Shown: in pieces, positions 35,500 through 44,749 of the stretch | Layout: each line of letters starts with the position of its first letter | How positions within the stretch are numbered: position 1 is the first letter of the stretch | Assembly (NCBI GenBank): GCA_026645575.1 | Contig: JAPKMW010000016.1 | Span: 78,406 to 142,405 of the forward strand | Direction of reading: 5' to 3' | Source: Caldilineaceae bacterium | GTDB lineage: Bacteria; Chloroflexota; Anaerolineae; Caldilineales; Caldilineaceae | Length of the DNA stretch: 64,000 nt | Program-made: the position numbers and the translations under genes | Notes under the pieces: generated by a model | The model's database searches: none | What the model saw: only the letters and a program-made list of their open reading frames with translations | What the model was told of the DNA's origin: nothing

Positions 35500-36294
35500 T
35501 TAATCGCCTGTTGGGTAGCCAATCAAATAACTCACACCTAGGGGCGACAGCGGGCTGCGCACTTTGCCAATGCGCCATACATAGCTCACCCCCTTGGGTA
35601 GTTCCAATGCCGCCACCAGCGCCTGTAATTCTGCCGTTGAGTAGGTACGCAGACAAGAGACCATGCCATCGAACCACAACATCAAGGGAATGGCCGGAAT
35701 GACAAACGTCCAGAAGAAGCGGGACAACCGCCAGGGCCGCACTGCCAGCGCACTCACCAGCGCCAACCAAGGCAGCACGTACATCACCAGCAGCCCTAGC
35801 GGGGTACGGGCAGTCTGTTCAAAGATGGCGATGCCTTGCCCGGCGTTGACTGCGCTTTGTAAGATAGCCTGCGCTTGCGCCGGTGTAAAGTGATGAAAAG
35901 CGGTAAAGAGGGTGCGAAAACCGGTTAGCTCGGCTGGCGGTTGGGTGGCGTCTACCGCAGTTGGACAAAAACGCATGGTGGCGCCGTGGCGCAACTTGTC
36001 GCTTTGACTGGCTCTTTCATGCGGGTAGAGGTCGGTCAACAGGATCTGTACCGGTGCGCCCGTGCTGGTGTTGAGGGTGCGCCCCAAGGCCAGCCAGGGA
36101 CCCCCACCACCGGCGCAAAGATCGACAATCCGGCTGGCATGGGTGGCGAGTAGCGCTTCTTGCAACAGCGGGGCGACATGTTTGTATTGCTGCCCAACCG
36201 TGGCGATGAAGCGTAAACAGTCGGTTGCCCCGTCCCGGATCGTGGGCGGACACCACGGTTGCTCGTGAAGCTCTAACAGATGTAGACGCGACAT
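35500..36294 (-). CDS. Membrane-associated SAM-dependent methyltransferase-like protein
   Basis: This 264-residue protein has a SAM site (RIVDLCAGGGGPWLALG, then LLTDLYPHE, and FTAFHHFTPAQA after strand 4). Two hydrophobic stretches (LGLLVMYVLPWLALVSAL and FFWTFVIPAIPLMLWF) in the C-terminal half suggest membrane association. It lies convergent to the type III PKS/FAD pair and probably methylates the product, as in other bacterial loci with this trio. ATG 36294 was chosen; the longer frame upstream reads through A-rich tandem repeats and is unlikely to be translated. Confidence 0.8.
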   Translation of the reverse strand: MSRLHLLELHEQPWCPPTIRDGATDCLRFIATVGQQYKHVAPLLQEALLATHASRIVDLCAGGGGPWLALGRTLNTSTGAPVQILLTDLYPHERASQSDKLRHGATMRFCPTAVDATQPPAELTGFRTLFTAFHHFTPAQAQAILQSAVNAGQGIAIFEQTARTPLGLLVMYVLPWLALVSALAVRPWRLSRFFWTFVIPAIPLMLWFDGMVSCLRTYSTAELQALVAALELPKGVSYVWRIGKVRSPLSPLGVSYLIGYPTGD

Positions 36295-36316
36295 GGTTTC
36301 CCCGGTAAGTAAGACA

Positions 36317-36346
36317 AGAAGAACAGAAGACAGAAGAACAGAAGAC
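36317..36346. repeat. Tandem 15-bp direct repeat
   Basis: AGAAGAACAGAAGAC occurs twice without gap just upstream of the methyltransferase start. Confidence 0.8.
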
Positions 36347-36358
36347 AGGGATAGTTTA

Positions 36359-36419
36359 TACACAGATAGAAAGGAACCCTGATTGGTGCAATCATGCACT
36401 GTTCCTTCCTATCTGTGTA
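36359..36419. repeat. 19-bp intergenic inverted repeat
   Basis: Arms 36359-36377 and 36401-36419 (TACACAGATAG-type) pair at 18 of 19 positions around a 23-nt loop containing a small internal palindrome (TGCAATCATGCA). Confidence 0.75.
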
Positions 36420-36467
36420 ATAAGTGAGTGGTTTACGACGCCGCAATGCGGAAGCATTGGTTTTGGC

Positions 36468-36839
36468 TTAGGCGGCGTTGCGTTGTTGGCATTCGACACA
36501 GAAGACGGTCGAAGGGACAATTTCTAAGCGCTCCGGCTGGATCGAAGCGCCGCAGTCGGCGCACCAGCCATAGAGGCCACTGTCAAGGCGTTGTAACGCG
36601 TTTTCGATTTGGGCTAACTTTTTCTGTTCCATTGTCTGTAAGACCGTCTGCTGTTCAAAGGTAACATAGCTATCGGCCAGGTCATCGCGATTGGGATTGC
36701 GACCAAAGTAATCGCTCTTCACCTGCACACCGCCATTTAACTGTTTCCAGATGCGGTTGCGTTCACGTTCCAAATCGTTGCGAATGCCTTGTAAGTCTAG
36801 TTGTAAATCTAAGGTGGGTACGTCTAATACACTCATCAT
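36468..36839 (-). CDS. DksA/TraR-type C4 zinc-finger protein
   Basis: This protein of about 123 residues has an N-terminal coiled-coil-like helical region (LEREPN-like charged helices, about 10-85) and a C-terminal zinc finger with two CxxC pairs (WCADCG and FCVECQ). These are the hallmarks of DksA/TraR proteins, which bind the RNA polymerase secondary channel. The usual DksA acidic tip residues cannot be placed with confidence. The start is ATG 36839 with GGAG 8 nt upstream; a GTG nine bases earlier is possible. It stands near stress genes (Hsp20, DUF2267). Confidence 0.85.
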   Translation of the reverse strand: MMSVLDVPTLDLQLDLQGIRNDLERERNRIWKQLNGGVQVKSDYFGRNPNRDDLADSYVTFEQQTVLQTMEQKKLAQIENALQRLDSGLYGWCADCGASIQPERLEIVPSTVFCVECQQRNAA

Positions 36840-37342
36840 CTTTTCCACTCCGGAGCTTACCTCCTAACCGGAATCAGCCGCCGTTGATAGGCAAATCTGT
36901 AGGGGAGCGTAAGCTCAACATCAATATACGTTGTTCATTTGCGTTTTAGGGTAGGAAACAGACAGGCGCCGACAAGGGCTGTCTATTTCCCAAACAATAT
37001 CAGGCAAAGCTGATAAAGGGTACATTATCATTGAGCAACGCCGTGGGCTATCGAACAGGGCATAGATCGAGGGTATAGATGGACATGGCATAACCTATTC
37101 TTCCACTACCACGAGTCTATACCTACGCTGTACCTTCTCCTTATAACCGCATATACGCCACTGTGCCGCTACTGATCCTATACTCAGTAGAGTGCAACAG
37201 CCCGCTCCTAGCCAGCCACACCCCCGCAGGGGTTCCCGGTGACTGGCGCAGGTCACGGACCTGCTGCGAGCGTTGCGGTCTACTGATACTAGGGTGACAG
37301 TTGTCGTTACAAATCGTTTGGAAACATAGAAGGAGTACGCTT
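36840..37342. other. 503-base intergenic region, probable regulatory DNA
   Basis: The gap lies between divergent DksA-like and Hsp20 genes. It contains a 12-bp hairpin with one mismatch (GGAAACAGACAG near 36955, complement near 36977-36988). No CIRCE-type operator (TTAGCACTC inverted repeat) and no credible gene were seen. It presumably carries both promoters and stress control. Confidence 0.5.
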
Positions 37343-37906
37343 ATGGCAACCTTAGTTCGTTGGGATCCCTTTCGTGAGATGCTCGATCTGCGGCGACGCA
37401 TGGATCGTATGTTTGAATACAGCTTCCGCACCATGGACCAATGGGAAGGCGGCGAGCAACAATCGTCGCTGGCGCTGGATGTGAGCGAAGACCAGAATAA
37501 CTATACGATCAAAGCCTCAATCCCCGGTGTCAACCCCGATGATGTGGAGATTACCATGAATAATGACATTCTCACCATTAGCGGCGAGAGCCGCCAGGAG
37601 AATGAACAGGAACAGGGTCAATGGCATCTGCGCGAGCGCCACTTTGGGCGCTTTAGCCGCAGCATCCGCCTGCCCAATGCCATTAGCAGTGAGAATATTG
37701 AAGCTACTTGTGAAAATGGTGTTCTGATCATTCAATTGCCCAAAGCCGAAGAGACCAAACCCCGCCGCATTACGGTGCAGGGCGGTCAAAGCAACGGCAT
37801 GGGCAATGGCAGCAGTGAGAACGGCAGCAAGCAAGCTATTGACGGTCAAAACCAACCGGCTGACAATCAAGCGCAAACCACCAAAGCGCAAGGCGCAAAT
37901 ATCTAA
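37343..37906 (+). CDS. Hsp20/alpha-crystallin small heat-shock protein
   Basis: This 187-residue protein has a short N-terminal arm (WDPFREMLDLRRRMDRMFE), a complete alpha-crystallin domain at about 40-135 (LALDVSEDQNNYTIKASIPG, LTISGE, FSRSIRLP, ENGVLIIQLPK) and a disordered Asn/Gln/Gly-rich tail of about 45 residues. The usual I-x-I tail motif is not obvious apart from RRITVQ. It acts as an ATP-independent holdase chaperone in the cytoplasm. ATG 37343 was chosen because AAGGAG lies 8-13 nt upstream. The neighbours are other stress genes. Confidence 0.93.
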   Translation: MATLVRWDPFREMLDLRRRMDRMFEYSFRTMDQWEGGEQQSSLALDVSEDQNNYTIKASIPGVNPDDVEITMNNDILTISGESRQENEQEQGQWHLRERHFGRFSRSIRLPNAISSENIEATCENGVLIIQLPKAEETKPRRITVQGGQSNGMGNGSSENGSKQAIDGQNQPADNQAQTTKAQGANI

Positions 37907-37930
37907 ACAGGTGAGAGATTCGTAGAATTT

Positions 37931-37981
37931 CGTGGGGTGGTTCGTGGGTTGAGCCTGTCGAAACCCACAAACCACCCCACG
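37931..37981. repeat. 20-bp hairpin with GAGCCTGTCGAAA loop, between convergent genes
   Basis: Arms 37931-37950 and 37962-37981 pair at 19 of 20 positions. The loop region (37951-37963) contains GAGCCTGTCGAAA, almost the same as the loop at 61222-61234. Confidence 0.85.
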
Positions 37982-37986
37982 AACCA

Positions 37987-38376
37987 CTACACAAAGAGTT
38001 CGTTAAATTCTGCCGGCAACTCGCCCCGGACATGGTCAATGATCGCCGGTGAAACCGCACTTTGGATGACACCCATGACAGCATGGCTCTGACGGATCGC
38101 CGCCGGATTGCCTACCTTCAAGCGCGCGCCAACCCGGTTATAAAACTCGGCCAGGTCAAATGTTTGGACATCGCGCCAGGTGTTCTCCGGTGGCTGGGTA
38201 CTAAAGAGAAAATTTTTCATTTCCTTGGGTAACTGTGCTGCCAATTTATCACAAGAGGTGCGGTAAAGCCGTTCGCCCAAAACGCCCATTACGGTTTCGG
38301 TCAACGCTTCTGCTGCTGCCGGTGTTTCCACCTGGGCATGGGTCTGCACTTGTTCGATCAACTCACGATATTGCAT
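37987..38376 (-). CDS. DUF2267 protein
   Basis: This 129-residue protein matches DUF2267: an N-terminal YRELIEQVQTHA helix, a long ALTETVMGVLGERL helix, AAQLPKEM, and a C-terminal half with DLAEFYNRV and a final LPAEFNELF. The two similar halves are helical. The family is unassigned biochemically but is repeatedly found near small heat-shock proteins and phosphoribosyltransferases in stress loci, as here. An AAGGAG-type site precedes the ATG. It converges with hsp20 across a 20-bp hairpin. Confidence 0.87.
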   Translation of the reverse strand: MQYRELIEQVQTHAQVETPAAAEALTETVMGVLGERLYRTSCDKLAAQLPKEMKNFLFSTQPPENTWRDVQTFDLAEFYNRVGARLKVGNPAAIRQSHAVMGVIQSAVSPAIIDHVRGELPAEFNELFV

Positions 38377-38652
38377 AGCTTACTCCTTCCCTTGCTACAA
38401 CTTTTTTTCTAACCTTTTTCCTAGCCATAGTCTACTCATCTGCACCAACAGCGTGATCAATCGCTGCACAAAACCGAGGTATAAAAGGCGTACTGCCTAT
38501 CCTTCTCTCTGTCCTTCTGTCTGTACTTGCCTTATACCCTGACCTATATCTTACTCTATGGTTATTTTCGATTTTTCTGTTACCGTGAGAAGTAGATGTG
38601 ATATTTATCTGATGTTTTGCTTTGTGATTCGTCAATTGTTCAGGGATAGGGT

Positions 38653-39315
38653 ATGTTACTTTTTCAAGATCGCACTGATGCGGGGCAGCAATTAGCGCAA
38701 AAGCTCAATGAATACGCCGGACGCGCGGACGTGGTGGTACTGGCTTTGCCGCGTGGCGGTGTGCCGGTCGCCTATGAGGTGGCCCATGCGCTGCAAGCGC
38801 CGCTTGATGTTTTTCTAGTGCGTAAATTAGGTTTGCCTGGTCACGAGGAATTGGCCATGGGTGCGATTGCCTCCGGCGGTGTACGGATCTTGAATCAAGA
38901 GGTGATCAACGCCATGCGCATCCCAGGTGATGTAATCGACGCCATCAGCCAACGGGAACAACAAGAACTGGCGCGCCAGGAGCAGCTTTACCGCAATGAC
39001 AACTCGACGCCCTCCTTGCAAGATCAAATTGCTATCCTGGTGGATGATGGTCTGGCAACCGGCGCCAGTATGGCCGCTGCTGTCACGGCCTTGCGCGCTC
39101 ATGAACCGGAGGAAATCGTGGTGGCCGTGCCGATTGCAGATGCGGAAAGTTGTGAGCGTTTTGCACAGCGTGTTGACCGTATGATCTGCCTGGAAACGCC
39201 CGCCCCCTTTTTTGGCGTCGGCCTCTGGTATGAAAACTTTACCCAGGTGCGGGATGAGGAAGTGCGTGACCTGCTCACCCGCGCCGCTGAACGCTTTACA
39301 AATCAGTCTTCATGA
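38653..39315 (+). CDS. Phosphoribosyltransferase family protein
   Basis: This 220-residue protein has the PRPP-binding loop (AILVDDGLATGASM) and the upstream LALPRGGVPVAYEVA and VFLVRKLGLPGHEELAMGA motifs of the stress-associated phosphoribosyltransferase group. Family members transfer to or from PRPP, but the nucleobase acceptor of this subgroup is not established. It groups with Hsp20 and DUF2267, a recurrent stress neighbourhood. The start ATG 38653 fits the family N-terminus (FQDRTDAGQQLAQ). Confidence 0.88.
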   Translation: MLLFQDRTDAGQQLAQKLNEYAGRADVVVLALPRGGVPVAYEVAHALQAPLDVFLVRKLGLPGHEELAMGAIASGGVRILNQEVINAMRIPGDVIDAISQREQQELARQEQLYRNDNSTPSLQDQIAILVDDGLATGASMAAAVTALRAHEPEEIVVAVPIADAESCERFAQRVDRMICLETPAPFFGVGLWYENFTQVRDEEVRDLLTRAAERFTNQSS

Positions 39316-39433
39316 ATAGGGACACCCATAACTATTCTGTTTTGCGTAAGTCCTAACAGAGTAGGGAACGGTGTAGAACGCAGGCCAGAAAGATGAACCT
39401 GGTAAGGCGTGACTAGCGAAGATAGGATGGCGT

Positions 39434-40735
39434 ATGCTGAAATTTGAAAGCGATATCGTAGTGCGACCACTCTGTAGGCGGCTGCTCATCGCCGCCCTCC
39501 TCATGGGCATGAGCTTGCCCATGACAGCCCTGGCGCAAAATTCTTGTCAAGAGACCGAAGTGGTGACCGCAGGCGATACGCTAACAGGGGTTGCCCAGCG
39601 GTGTAATATTACGCTTGATGCTTTACAACAAGCAAACCCCACGGTGGCGGGGCGCGCGTTGCAAGCCGGTGATCAACTGACGATCCCTACTGTCATTGGC
39701 GCAGAGGCAACGTCAACCGCAGGGACAACCGTGGATGCGCCGGTCAACGGTTCCTACACTGTCCAACAGGGTGACTCACTCATTGTCATTGCCCGTCGGT
39801 TTAACATCAGCTATCGCGACTTGCTGGCAGCGAATCCATTTATTTATAATCCAAATTTGATCCGGCCAGGCTGGACATTGGCGATTCCTGGCGCTGGCCC
39901 TGTCCAACCTTCGGCACTGCCGGGGGAGGCATCCCAAGCTGATGCTACCCAGGCGACGTTGGCGGATGCACCACAGGATGATTCAGTGCAAGCGTTGGCT
40001 ATGCAAGCGGATGCGCCGCCGGAAAGCGCTGCGCCAGCGCCGGTCGAACAGTCAGCCAACACCTCAGAGACAGCGGGGCTGGGCGTACAGGTGCAAGCCC
40101 GTGGTTTTTCGCCCAACGCGCCGGTAGAAGTTGCGCTGGAACGCACAGATGGCGACTATCTGATCACCACCACCATTCAGGCTAATGGGCAAGGGGCCGT
40201 GCAGCACACCATGCCGCTGCCGGCTGTTGCTGCGCCCGGTCAACCCTGGTTGCTGGTGTTGCGCGAACAGGGCGCTCCGACCGAGAGCTTGATCGATGCC
40301 TTTACCGTCCCCGGCGAAGAAGCGACACAAGGCGGCACACCGGTTGACCTCTATCTGGTTGCGCTTGGCGCCGGTGGCGAGTTAGGGTCATTGACCGGCT
40401 GTGATGGCGCGATTACTCCTATCGCACAGACGATTCGCCCCACTGTCTCGCCGATGACCGGTGCGCTACAAGCACTTTTGCAGATGAAAGAACGGCGCAA
40501 TGGCGAGGCGGGGTTATACAACCCACTTTCCCAATCCACCCTGACCCTTGACCGAATCACCATTGCCAACGGACGCGCCGATGTGAATCTAACGGGTGAT
40601 CTACAAACAAACGATGCTTGTGAGCAGGCGCGCATCCAAGCCCAGCTTGCGGCGACAGCGTTACAATTTCCAGCAGTGAACGAGGTGCAAATCTTGATCA
40701 ACGGTCAACCACTGGCCGGCATTACGCGCAAATAA
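39434..40735 (+). CDS. Exported protein with two LysM domains and a GerMN domain
   Basis: This 433-residue protein has a signal (RRLLIAALLMGMSLPMTALAQ) and two LysM repeats at about 43-90 (VTAGDTLTGVAQRCNITLDALQQAN) and 110-155 (YTVQQGDSLIVIARRFN). A Pro/Ala-rich linker and a beta-sandwich region follow at about 215-290. A C-terminal GerMN-type domain at about 298-430 shows VDLYLVALG, a TI-PT core, TGALQALL, RADVNLTGDL and a QILINGQPL ending. LysM binds peptidoglycan; GerMN is known from spore germination and lipoproteins of non-spore formers. It is probably a cell-wall-associated protein, followed by a second LysM gene. Confidence 0.87.
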   Translation: MLKFESDIVVRPLCRRLLIAALLMGMSLPMTALAQNSCQETEVVTAGDTLTGVAQRCNITLDALQQANPTVAGRALQAGDQLTIPTVIGAEATSTAGTTVDAPVNGSYTVQQGDSLIVIARRFNISYRDLLAANPFIYNPNLIRPGWTLAIPGAGPVQPSALPGEASQADATQATLADAPQDDSVQALAMQADAPPESAAPAPVEQSANTSETAGLGVQVQARGFSPNAPVEVALERTDGDYLITTTIQANGQGAVQHTMPLPAVAAPGQPWLLVLREQGAPTESLIDAFTVPGEEATQGGTPVDLYLVALGAGGELGSLTGCDGAITPIAQTIRPTVSPMTGALQALLQMKERRNGEAGLYNPLSQSTLTLDRITIANGRADVNLTGDLQTNDACEQARIQAQLAATALQFPAVNEVQILINGQPLAGITRK

Positions 40736-40780
40736 GTGGCTTCAGGCTGTGGAATGAACAGCGGACAGTAGGAGGGTGCT

Positions 40781-41176
40781 ATGAATAACGGTTGGCCCGG
40801 CTTTCTGGCGGTGATACTCTTTCTGATCCTGATTCTCCTCTTTCTCGCCTCGGCAGCTACCCCCGAAATCGCTGCCGAGCCACAGTTTTTCAACAATAGC
40901 GGGGCCGTGCTAGCCATAACGCCGACGCCGAATCCCAACTTGATCGTGGCGCCCACAGCCCAACTCATGGTTCCCCTCTCTGTTGACAATGCAACCCAGC
41001 CATTAACAATGCCGACCTTGCCGCCGGGATCTGCCGTTTATGTGATTCAGCCCGGTGATTGGCTGGGCGATATTGCCCGTCGTCACAACACAACCGTGCA
41101 GGCAATTCTGGCTGTCAACCCCCAACTCACCAACCCAGATACTATTTACCCCGGCGAGACTTTGGTTTTGCCCTAG
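40781..41176 (+). CDS. Membrane-anchored LysM protein
   Basis: This 131-residue protein has an N-terminal signal-anchor helix (FLAVILFLILILLFLA), a Pro/Ala-rich spacer and one C-terminal LysM domain (YVIQPGDWLGDIARRHNTTVQAILAVNP, ending YPGETLVLP). GGAGGG precedes the ATG. It lies 45 nt after the LysM-GerMN gene and may share its transcript; both end at the 23-bp hairpin that follows. Its probable role is peptidoglycan binding at the membrane-wall interface. Confidence 0.87.
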   Translation: MNNGWPGFLAVILFLILILLFLASAATPEIAAEPQFFNNSGAVLAITPTPNPNLIVAPTAQLMVPLSVDNATQPLTMPTLPPGSAVYVIQPGDWLGDIARRHNTTVQAILAVNPQLTNPDTIYPGETLVLP

Positions 41177-41195
41177 CCGGGCACCTACCAAGCCC

Positions 41196-41252
41196 GCTCA
41201 AAGCCAGTCCGTGACTGGCAGCCCAGTCGCCAGTCACGGACTGGCTTTGAGC
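41196..41252. terminator. 23-bp perfect hairpin, bidirectional terminator
   Basis: Perfect 23-nt arms (41196-41218 and 41230-41252) lie between convergent stops of the LysM gene and the HlyD-like gene. Confidence 0.82.
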
Positions 41253-41277
41253 TTAGTAGTTACCTAGCAGGTGGCAA

Positions 41278-42573
41278 CTATTCTATGGCCTGAATGTCCA
41301 CCTGGGCGCTCATGCCCCAGCGCAGCCTTGGCGGTTGGGTGTCCAACTGGATCGTCACCGGGTAGACGACATCACCGCCGATAATGGTGGCTTGTGCGGC
41401 AATGCGTGTCACCGTGCCCGCAAACTCATCACCCAACGCTTCGATGAACACTGTCGCCGCCTGCCCCACCTGCACACGGCTGACATCACGTTCGCTCAGA
41501 TCGGTGGTCGTCACTTCGAGGTGGTTCAGATCCGCCAGGGTCAAGACTGCCTGCCCCGGTTGCACCATCTCACCGATACTGACACCCATCGTTGTCACCG
41601 TACCGGCAAAGGGTGCGTGCAAAGTCATCGTTGCCAGGGTCGCCTCGGCGCGATGGAGAGCGGCTTCCGCACTCGCAACCGTCGCCGAAGCGGCGGCGAT
41701 GGTTTCATCACGGGCCGCGGCGGTCAAGAGATCCAGCGTGGCTTGCGCGCTGCGCACCTGGGCTTCGGCAGCGGCGATTTGGCTGGGGCTGCCGGGGGTT
41801 AATAGTTGCGCCAGGGTCGCCTGGGCTTGTTGGAGTTGCGCGCGTGCTGCCGCCGCCTGATCCGCCGCCGGCCCGGCAAAGAGTGCGTCGTATCGGGCCT
41901 GGGCCGCTTCATAGTTGTTGGTCGCCTCCTGCAATTGGCGACTTTCGGGGCGAGCGCCAATATCGTTGGCCCAGGAAACTTTATTATAGGCCGACTGCGC
42001 CTGTTGCAACGCCGCCTTGGCATTCGAGAGGGTGGCCAGCGCCGCAATCCGTTCCTCTTCCTGTGGCCCGGCAGATAATTGTTGGAGTGCGGCCTGGGCG
42101 GCAGTGACAGCCGCGCGGGCGGCATCAATCTCTTCTGGGCGCGCCGGTTCGGTCAATGCGGCCAGTTGCGCCTCGGTCGCCGCCAGATCGGCCTGCGCTC
42201 GTTCAATCTCCTGGGGGTGCGGGCCGGCGACGACTGCCGCCAATTGTGCCTGGGCCTGAAAAAGCATCGCCTGCGCTTGGGCCACTGCTGCCTGAGCGTC
42301 GGCGCTCTCTAGCGCCACCAAAGGCGCGTCCGCCGCAACAGCATCGCCGACTACCGCATCAATCGTTTGCACGCGTCCAGCCGCCGGGAAACTCAACACG
42401 GCCTTCTGGCTCGGCGCGACTTCCCCGGATGCCGTCACACTGCCGCCCAGCGCCCCATTGTCAACCCTTGGCGCTGCGGTCACAACCGGGGTTGGCGTGG
42501 GCGTCGGCTGCCGCGCACAAGCCGTCACCAACAACAGCACCACCAGGCCACGCCACCAGTGATGGACACGCAT
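41278..42573 (-). CDS. HlyD/MacA-type membrane-fusion lipoprotein of an ABC exporter
   Basis: This 431-residue lipoprotein (signal LVVLLLVTAC, lipidated Cys near residue 19) has a short Pro/Thr linker and a biotinyl-lipoyl-like half (GEVAPSQKAVLSFPAAGRVQ). A very long Ala/Gln-rich coiled coil follows at about 100-310, with repeated 'AAA-A-L-QAQA' heptads, then the second lipoyl half (APFAGTVTTMGVSIGEMVQPGQ) and a beta-barrel. It links MacB-like transporters to the outside. It is the last gene of the TetR-permease-permease-ATPase-MFP operon. In a cell lacking a typical outer membrane the coiled coil would project into the wall. Confidence 0.9.
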   Translation of the reverse strand: MRVHHWWRGLVVLLLVTACARQPTPTPTPVVTAAPRVDNGALGGSVTASGEVAPSQKAVLSFPAAGRVQTIDAVVGDAVAADAPLVALESADAQAAVAQAQAMLFQAQAQLAAVVAGPHPQEIERAQADLAATEAQLAALTEPARPEEIDAARAAVTAAQAALQQLSAGPQEEERIAALATLSNAKAALQQAQSAYNKVSWANDIGARPESRQLQEATNNYEAAQARYDALFAGPAADQAAAARAQLQQAQATLAQLLTPGSPSQIAAAEAQVRSAQATLDLLTAAARDETIAAASATVASAEAALHRAEATLATMTLHAPFAGTVTTMGVSIGEMVQPGQAVLTLADLNHLEVTTTDLSERDVSRVQVGQAATVFIEALGDEFAGTVTRIAAQATIIGGDVVYPVTIQLDTQPPRLRWGMSAQVDIQAIE

Positions 42574-42606
42574 GAACTCGCTCCTTGTTTATCATCAGGA
42601 GAGTAA

Positions 42607-42642
42607 GAGATTGAGAGATTCCATTACTAATCTCTCAATCTC
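42607..42642. repeat. 14-bp perfect hairpin between ATPase and HlyD genes
   Basis: Arms 42607-42620 (GAGATTGAGAGATT) and 42629-42642 surround an 8-nt loop. The second arm abuts the ATPase stop at 42643. It may partly uncouple the last gene of the operon. Confidence 0.75.
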
Positions 42643-43338
42643 TCAATTTCTACCAACACCAATCCCATCCTCCACAATCTTCCCGTCGCGCATGATCACC
42701 TTGCGCCGAGCAAAGGCCATCACGCGCGGGTCATGGGTGGCAAAGATGAAGGCCGTGCCGGTCTCCTGGTTGAGCCGTTGCATGATCGCCATCGCCTGTT
42801 CACCGTTGGCGGTGTCGAGGTTCGCGGTCGGCTCGTCAGCCAGCACCAGCAAGGGCTTGGGCGCCAAGGCACGGGCAATGGCGACACGCTGTTGTTGTCC
42901 GCCGCTCATCTGGTCAGGACGATGGTTGGCGCGATCAGCCAGACCGACGGCATCCAACATCGTCATCACCCGCTGACGCCGCTCTTTGGCGCCGACGCCA
43001 CTGAGCAACAGTGGCAGTTCGACATTTTCATACGCATTCAAAACCGGCACCAGGGCAAAAAACTGGAAGATAAAGCCAATTTCGTCGCGGCGCAGGTCGG
43101 CCCGTTGATTGGCCGTCAGTTGAGTCACATCCTGCCCGTTGATCTTCACGGCGCCACTGTTGGGTTTGTCGAGACAGCCCAGCAATTGGAGCAGCGTCGT
43201 CTTGCCGGAGCCAGAGGGGCCGGTGAGGGCCGTAAATTCGCCCGGCTCAATCGTGAGGTTGACGCCATCCAGCGCTCGCGTTTCCACTTCGCCGATCGTA
43301 TAAAGTTTGGTTGCATTTTCAACCTGAATCAGTGCCAT
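42643..43338 (-). CDS. ABC transporter ATPase (MacB/LolD type)
   Basis: This 231-residue nucleotide-binding subunit has Walker A (GPSGSGKT), a Q-loop with [10 protein letters not shown], signature MSGGQQQR, Walker B (LLVLADEP) and the H-loop (FATHDP). The [16 protein letters not shown] pattern is typical of the MacB/LolD exporter class, which powers extrusion of lipoproteins, peptides or drugs rather than import. ATG 43338 was chosen because AAAGGAG lies about 7 nt upstream. It works with the two FtsX-like permeases encoded upstream. Confidence 0.93.
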   Translation of the reverse strand: MALIQVENATKLYTIGEVETRALDGVNLTIEPGEFTALTGPSGSGKTTLLQLLGCLDKPNSGAVKINGQDVTQLTANQRADLRRDEIGFIFQFFALVPVLNAYENVELPLLLSGVGAKERRQRVMTMLDAVGLADRANHRPDQMSGGQQQRVAIARALAPKPLLVLADEPTANLDTANGEQAMAIMQRLNQETGTAFIFATHDPRVMAFARRKVIMRDGKIVEDGIGVGRN

Positions 43339-43365
43339 AACCAACTCCTTTAGGAAGGTGACACA

Positions 43366-43450
43366 GAGAGGCACAGAGAGGCCACGGAGTTGCGCAGAGA
43401 AGAATTTTCTCTGTGGCTCTCTGTGCCTCCTTTGCGCCCTCTGCGTCCCT
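43366..43450. repeat. Imperfect CACAGAGAGGC-type inverted repeat
   Basis: AGGCACAGAGAGGCCAC pairs imperfectly with GTGGCTCTCTGTGCCT (one bulge) between permease 2 and the ATPase gene. It belongs to the purine-rich CGCAGAG/CACAGAG repeat type also seen near 31254. Confidence 0.6.
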
Positions 43451-43457
43451 TTGTTTT

Positions 43458-44684
43458 CTAAGCAGAACGCAACGCATCAACCGGCTCTAGGCGGGCGGCG
43501 AACCAGGCGGGATAGAGTGATGCGACTACAATAATCACCAATGTCCAGATGGACAGCGCCGCAAAGGTGCTGGGGACAAAGCGGGCATAGAGTACGGTGC
43601 TAATGGCAATACCGTTGGCCGCCGCACCGATGTCCCCGATGGGAATGCCGGCGGTTGCCAGATAGGCCACGCCCGCGCAGCCAATGCCAATGCCTACGAC
43701 AATCCCAGCCAGTCCCAAAATGGTCGCTTCGAGCAGAAACATCAGGCGAATCTGCCCGCGCTTCATGCCCAGCGCCGCTAGGATGCCCATTTCCCTAATC
43801 CGTTCAAAGACCGCCATGAGCAGGGTGTTGGCAATGATCACGGCGACGATCAGGATGACAATGCCATCCAAAATTACGTAAAAACCCATACCGGTCTCCA
43901 TCATTTGGATAAACACGGCATTGAGATCACGCCAGGTAAGCGCCTTGATGGTCGGCGACGCCAGGGCCGCACCCACGCTGTCGGCGTCGTCCTGCTGATG
44001 CAACAACATCATAATTGCACTGGCGCGCCCCCCGGTGCGGGTAAAGGCTTGCGCCTTAGAAAGCGGCATAAAGAGGGCGCTGTCATCGTAGCTGGGAATG
44101 CCGGTGTTAAAGAGGCCGCGGATGGTAAAGATGCCCTCTTCCGGTGCGCCATCGGCGTTGACCACCGTCAAACTCACCTTCTGATCAACGCCAACGCCCA
44201 GGCTATCAGCCAGGTGGCGCCCGATGAGAATCCCGTTCCGATCATCGGCGCTCAGAAAAGTACCGGCGACCATGCCGCTCTGAATCGGCGCATAGAGGGC
44301 CGAGGTGGTGTCAATGCCATAGAGGCGTACACCGCTCGACTCATTTGCCGTGTTAAGAATCCCCGCCGCCCAGAGGACCGGCGCCGCCGCCTGCACCGCC
44401 GGTAAGGCGCGTGCGTGCGCAACAGTTTCATCCGGGTTGTCGAGCAAGTCTTTCCATTGCAGACTCACCTTCTCCTCGGTATAGGTTGGGGTGCGTAACT
44501 GGAGATGCCCCGTCTGCAAGCGAATGCTGTTTTGCAGCGAATCTTCCATCACCCCGGCAATATAGCCATTCAACACAATCAACAGCGCCAACCCCAACGC
44601 CACCGCCAGCCCCGTAAAGAACGACCGCCGCCGGTTACGCAACAGGTCGCGATACGCAATAATCCACAACTTTCCCAAAGCCAT
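43458..44684 (-). CDS. FtsX/MacB-like ABC permease 2
   Basis: This 408-residue permease has an N-terminal helix after [22 protein letters not shown], a large periplasmic MacB-type domain (about 45-275) and three C-terminal helices with the FtsX-like motif ([20 protein letters not shown]). GGGAGGAG lies 7-14 nt before the chosen ATG 44684, and a longer frame upstream lacks support. It shares the same architecture as the permease at 44750, so the exporter is probably a heterodimer. Helix-end basic residues place both termini in the cytoplasm. Confidence 0.9.
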   Translation of the reverse strand: MALGKLWIIAYRDLLRNRRRSFFTGLAVALGLALLIVLNGYIAGVMEDSLQNSIRLQTGHLQLRTPTYTEEKVSLQWKDLLDNPDETVAHARALPAVQAAAPVLWAAGILNTANESSGVRLYGIDTTSALYAPIQSGMVAGTFLSADDRNGILIGRHLADSLGVGVDQKVSLTVVNADGAPEEGIFTIRGLFNTGIPSYDDSALFMPLSKAQAFTRTGGRASAIMMLLHQQDDADSVGAALASPTIKALTWRDLNAVFIQMMETGMGFYVILDGIVILIVAVIIANTLLMAVFERIREMGILAALGMKRGQIRLMFLLEATILGLAGIVVGIGIGCAGVAYLATAGIPIGDIGAAANGIAISTVLYARFVPSTFAALSIWTLVIIVVASLYPAWFAARLEPVDALRSA

Positions 44685-44749
44685 CTTTACTCTCCTCCCA
44701 CCATAGGAACAATTAATCGTTCGCCATTGACAATTAATTATTCGGCAGT

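Noticed and set aside
36840..37342. CIRCE-type heat-shock operator upstream of hsp20
   Set aside because: No TTAGCACTC/GAGTGCTAA inverted repeat could be found by eye.
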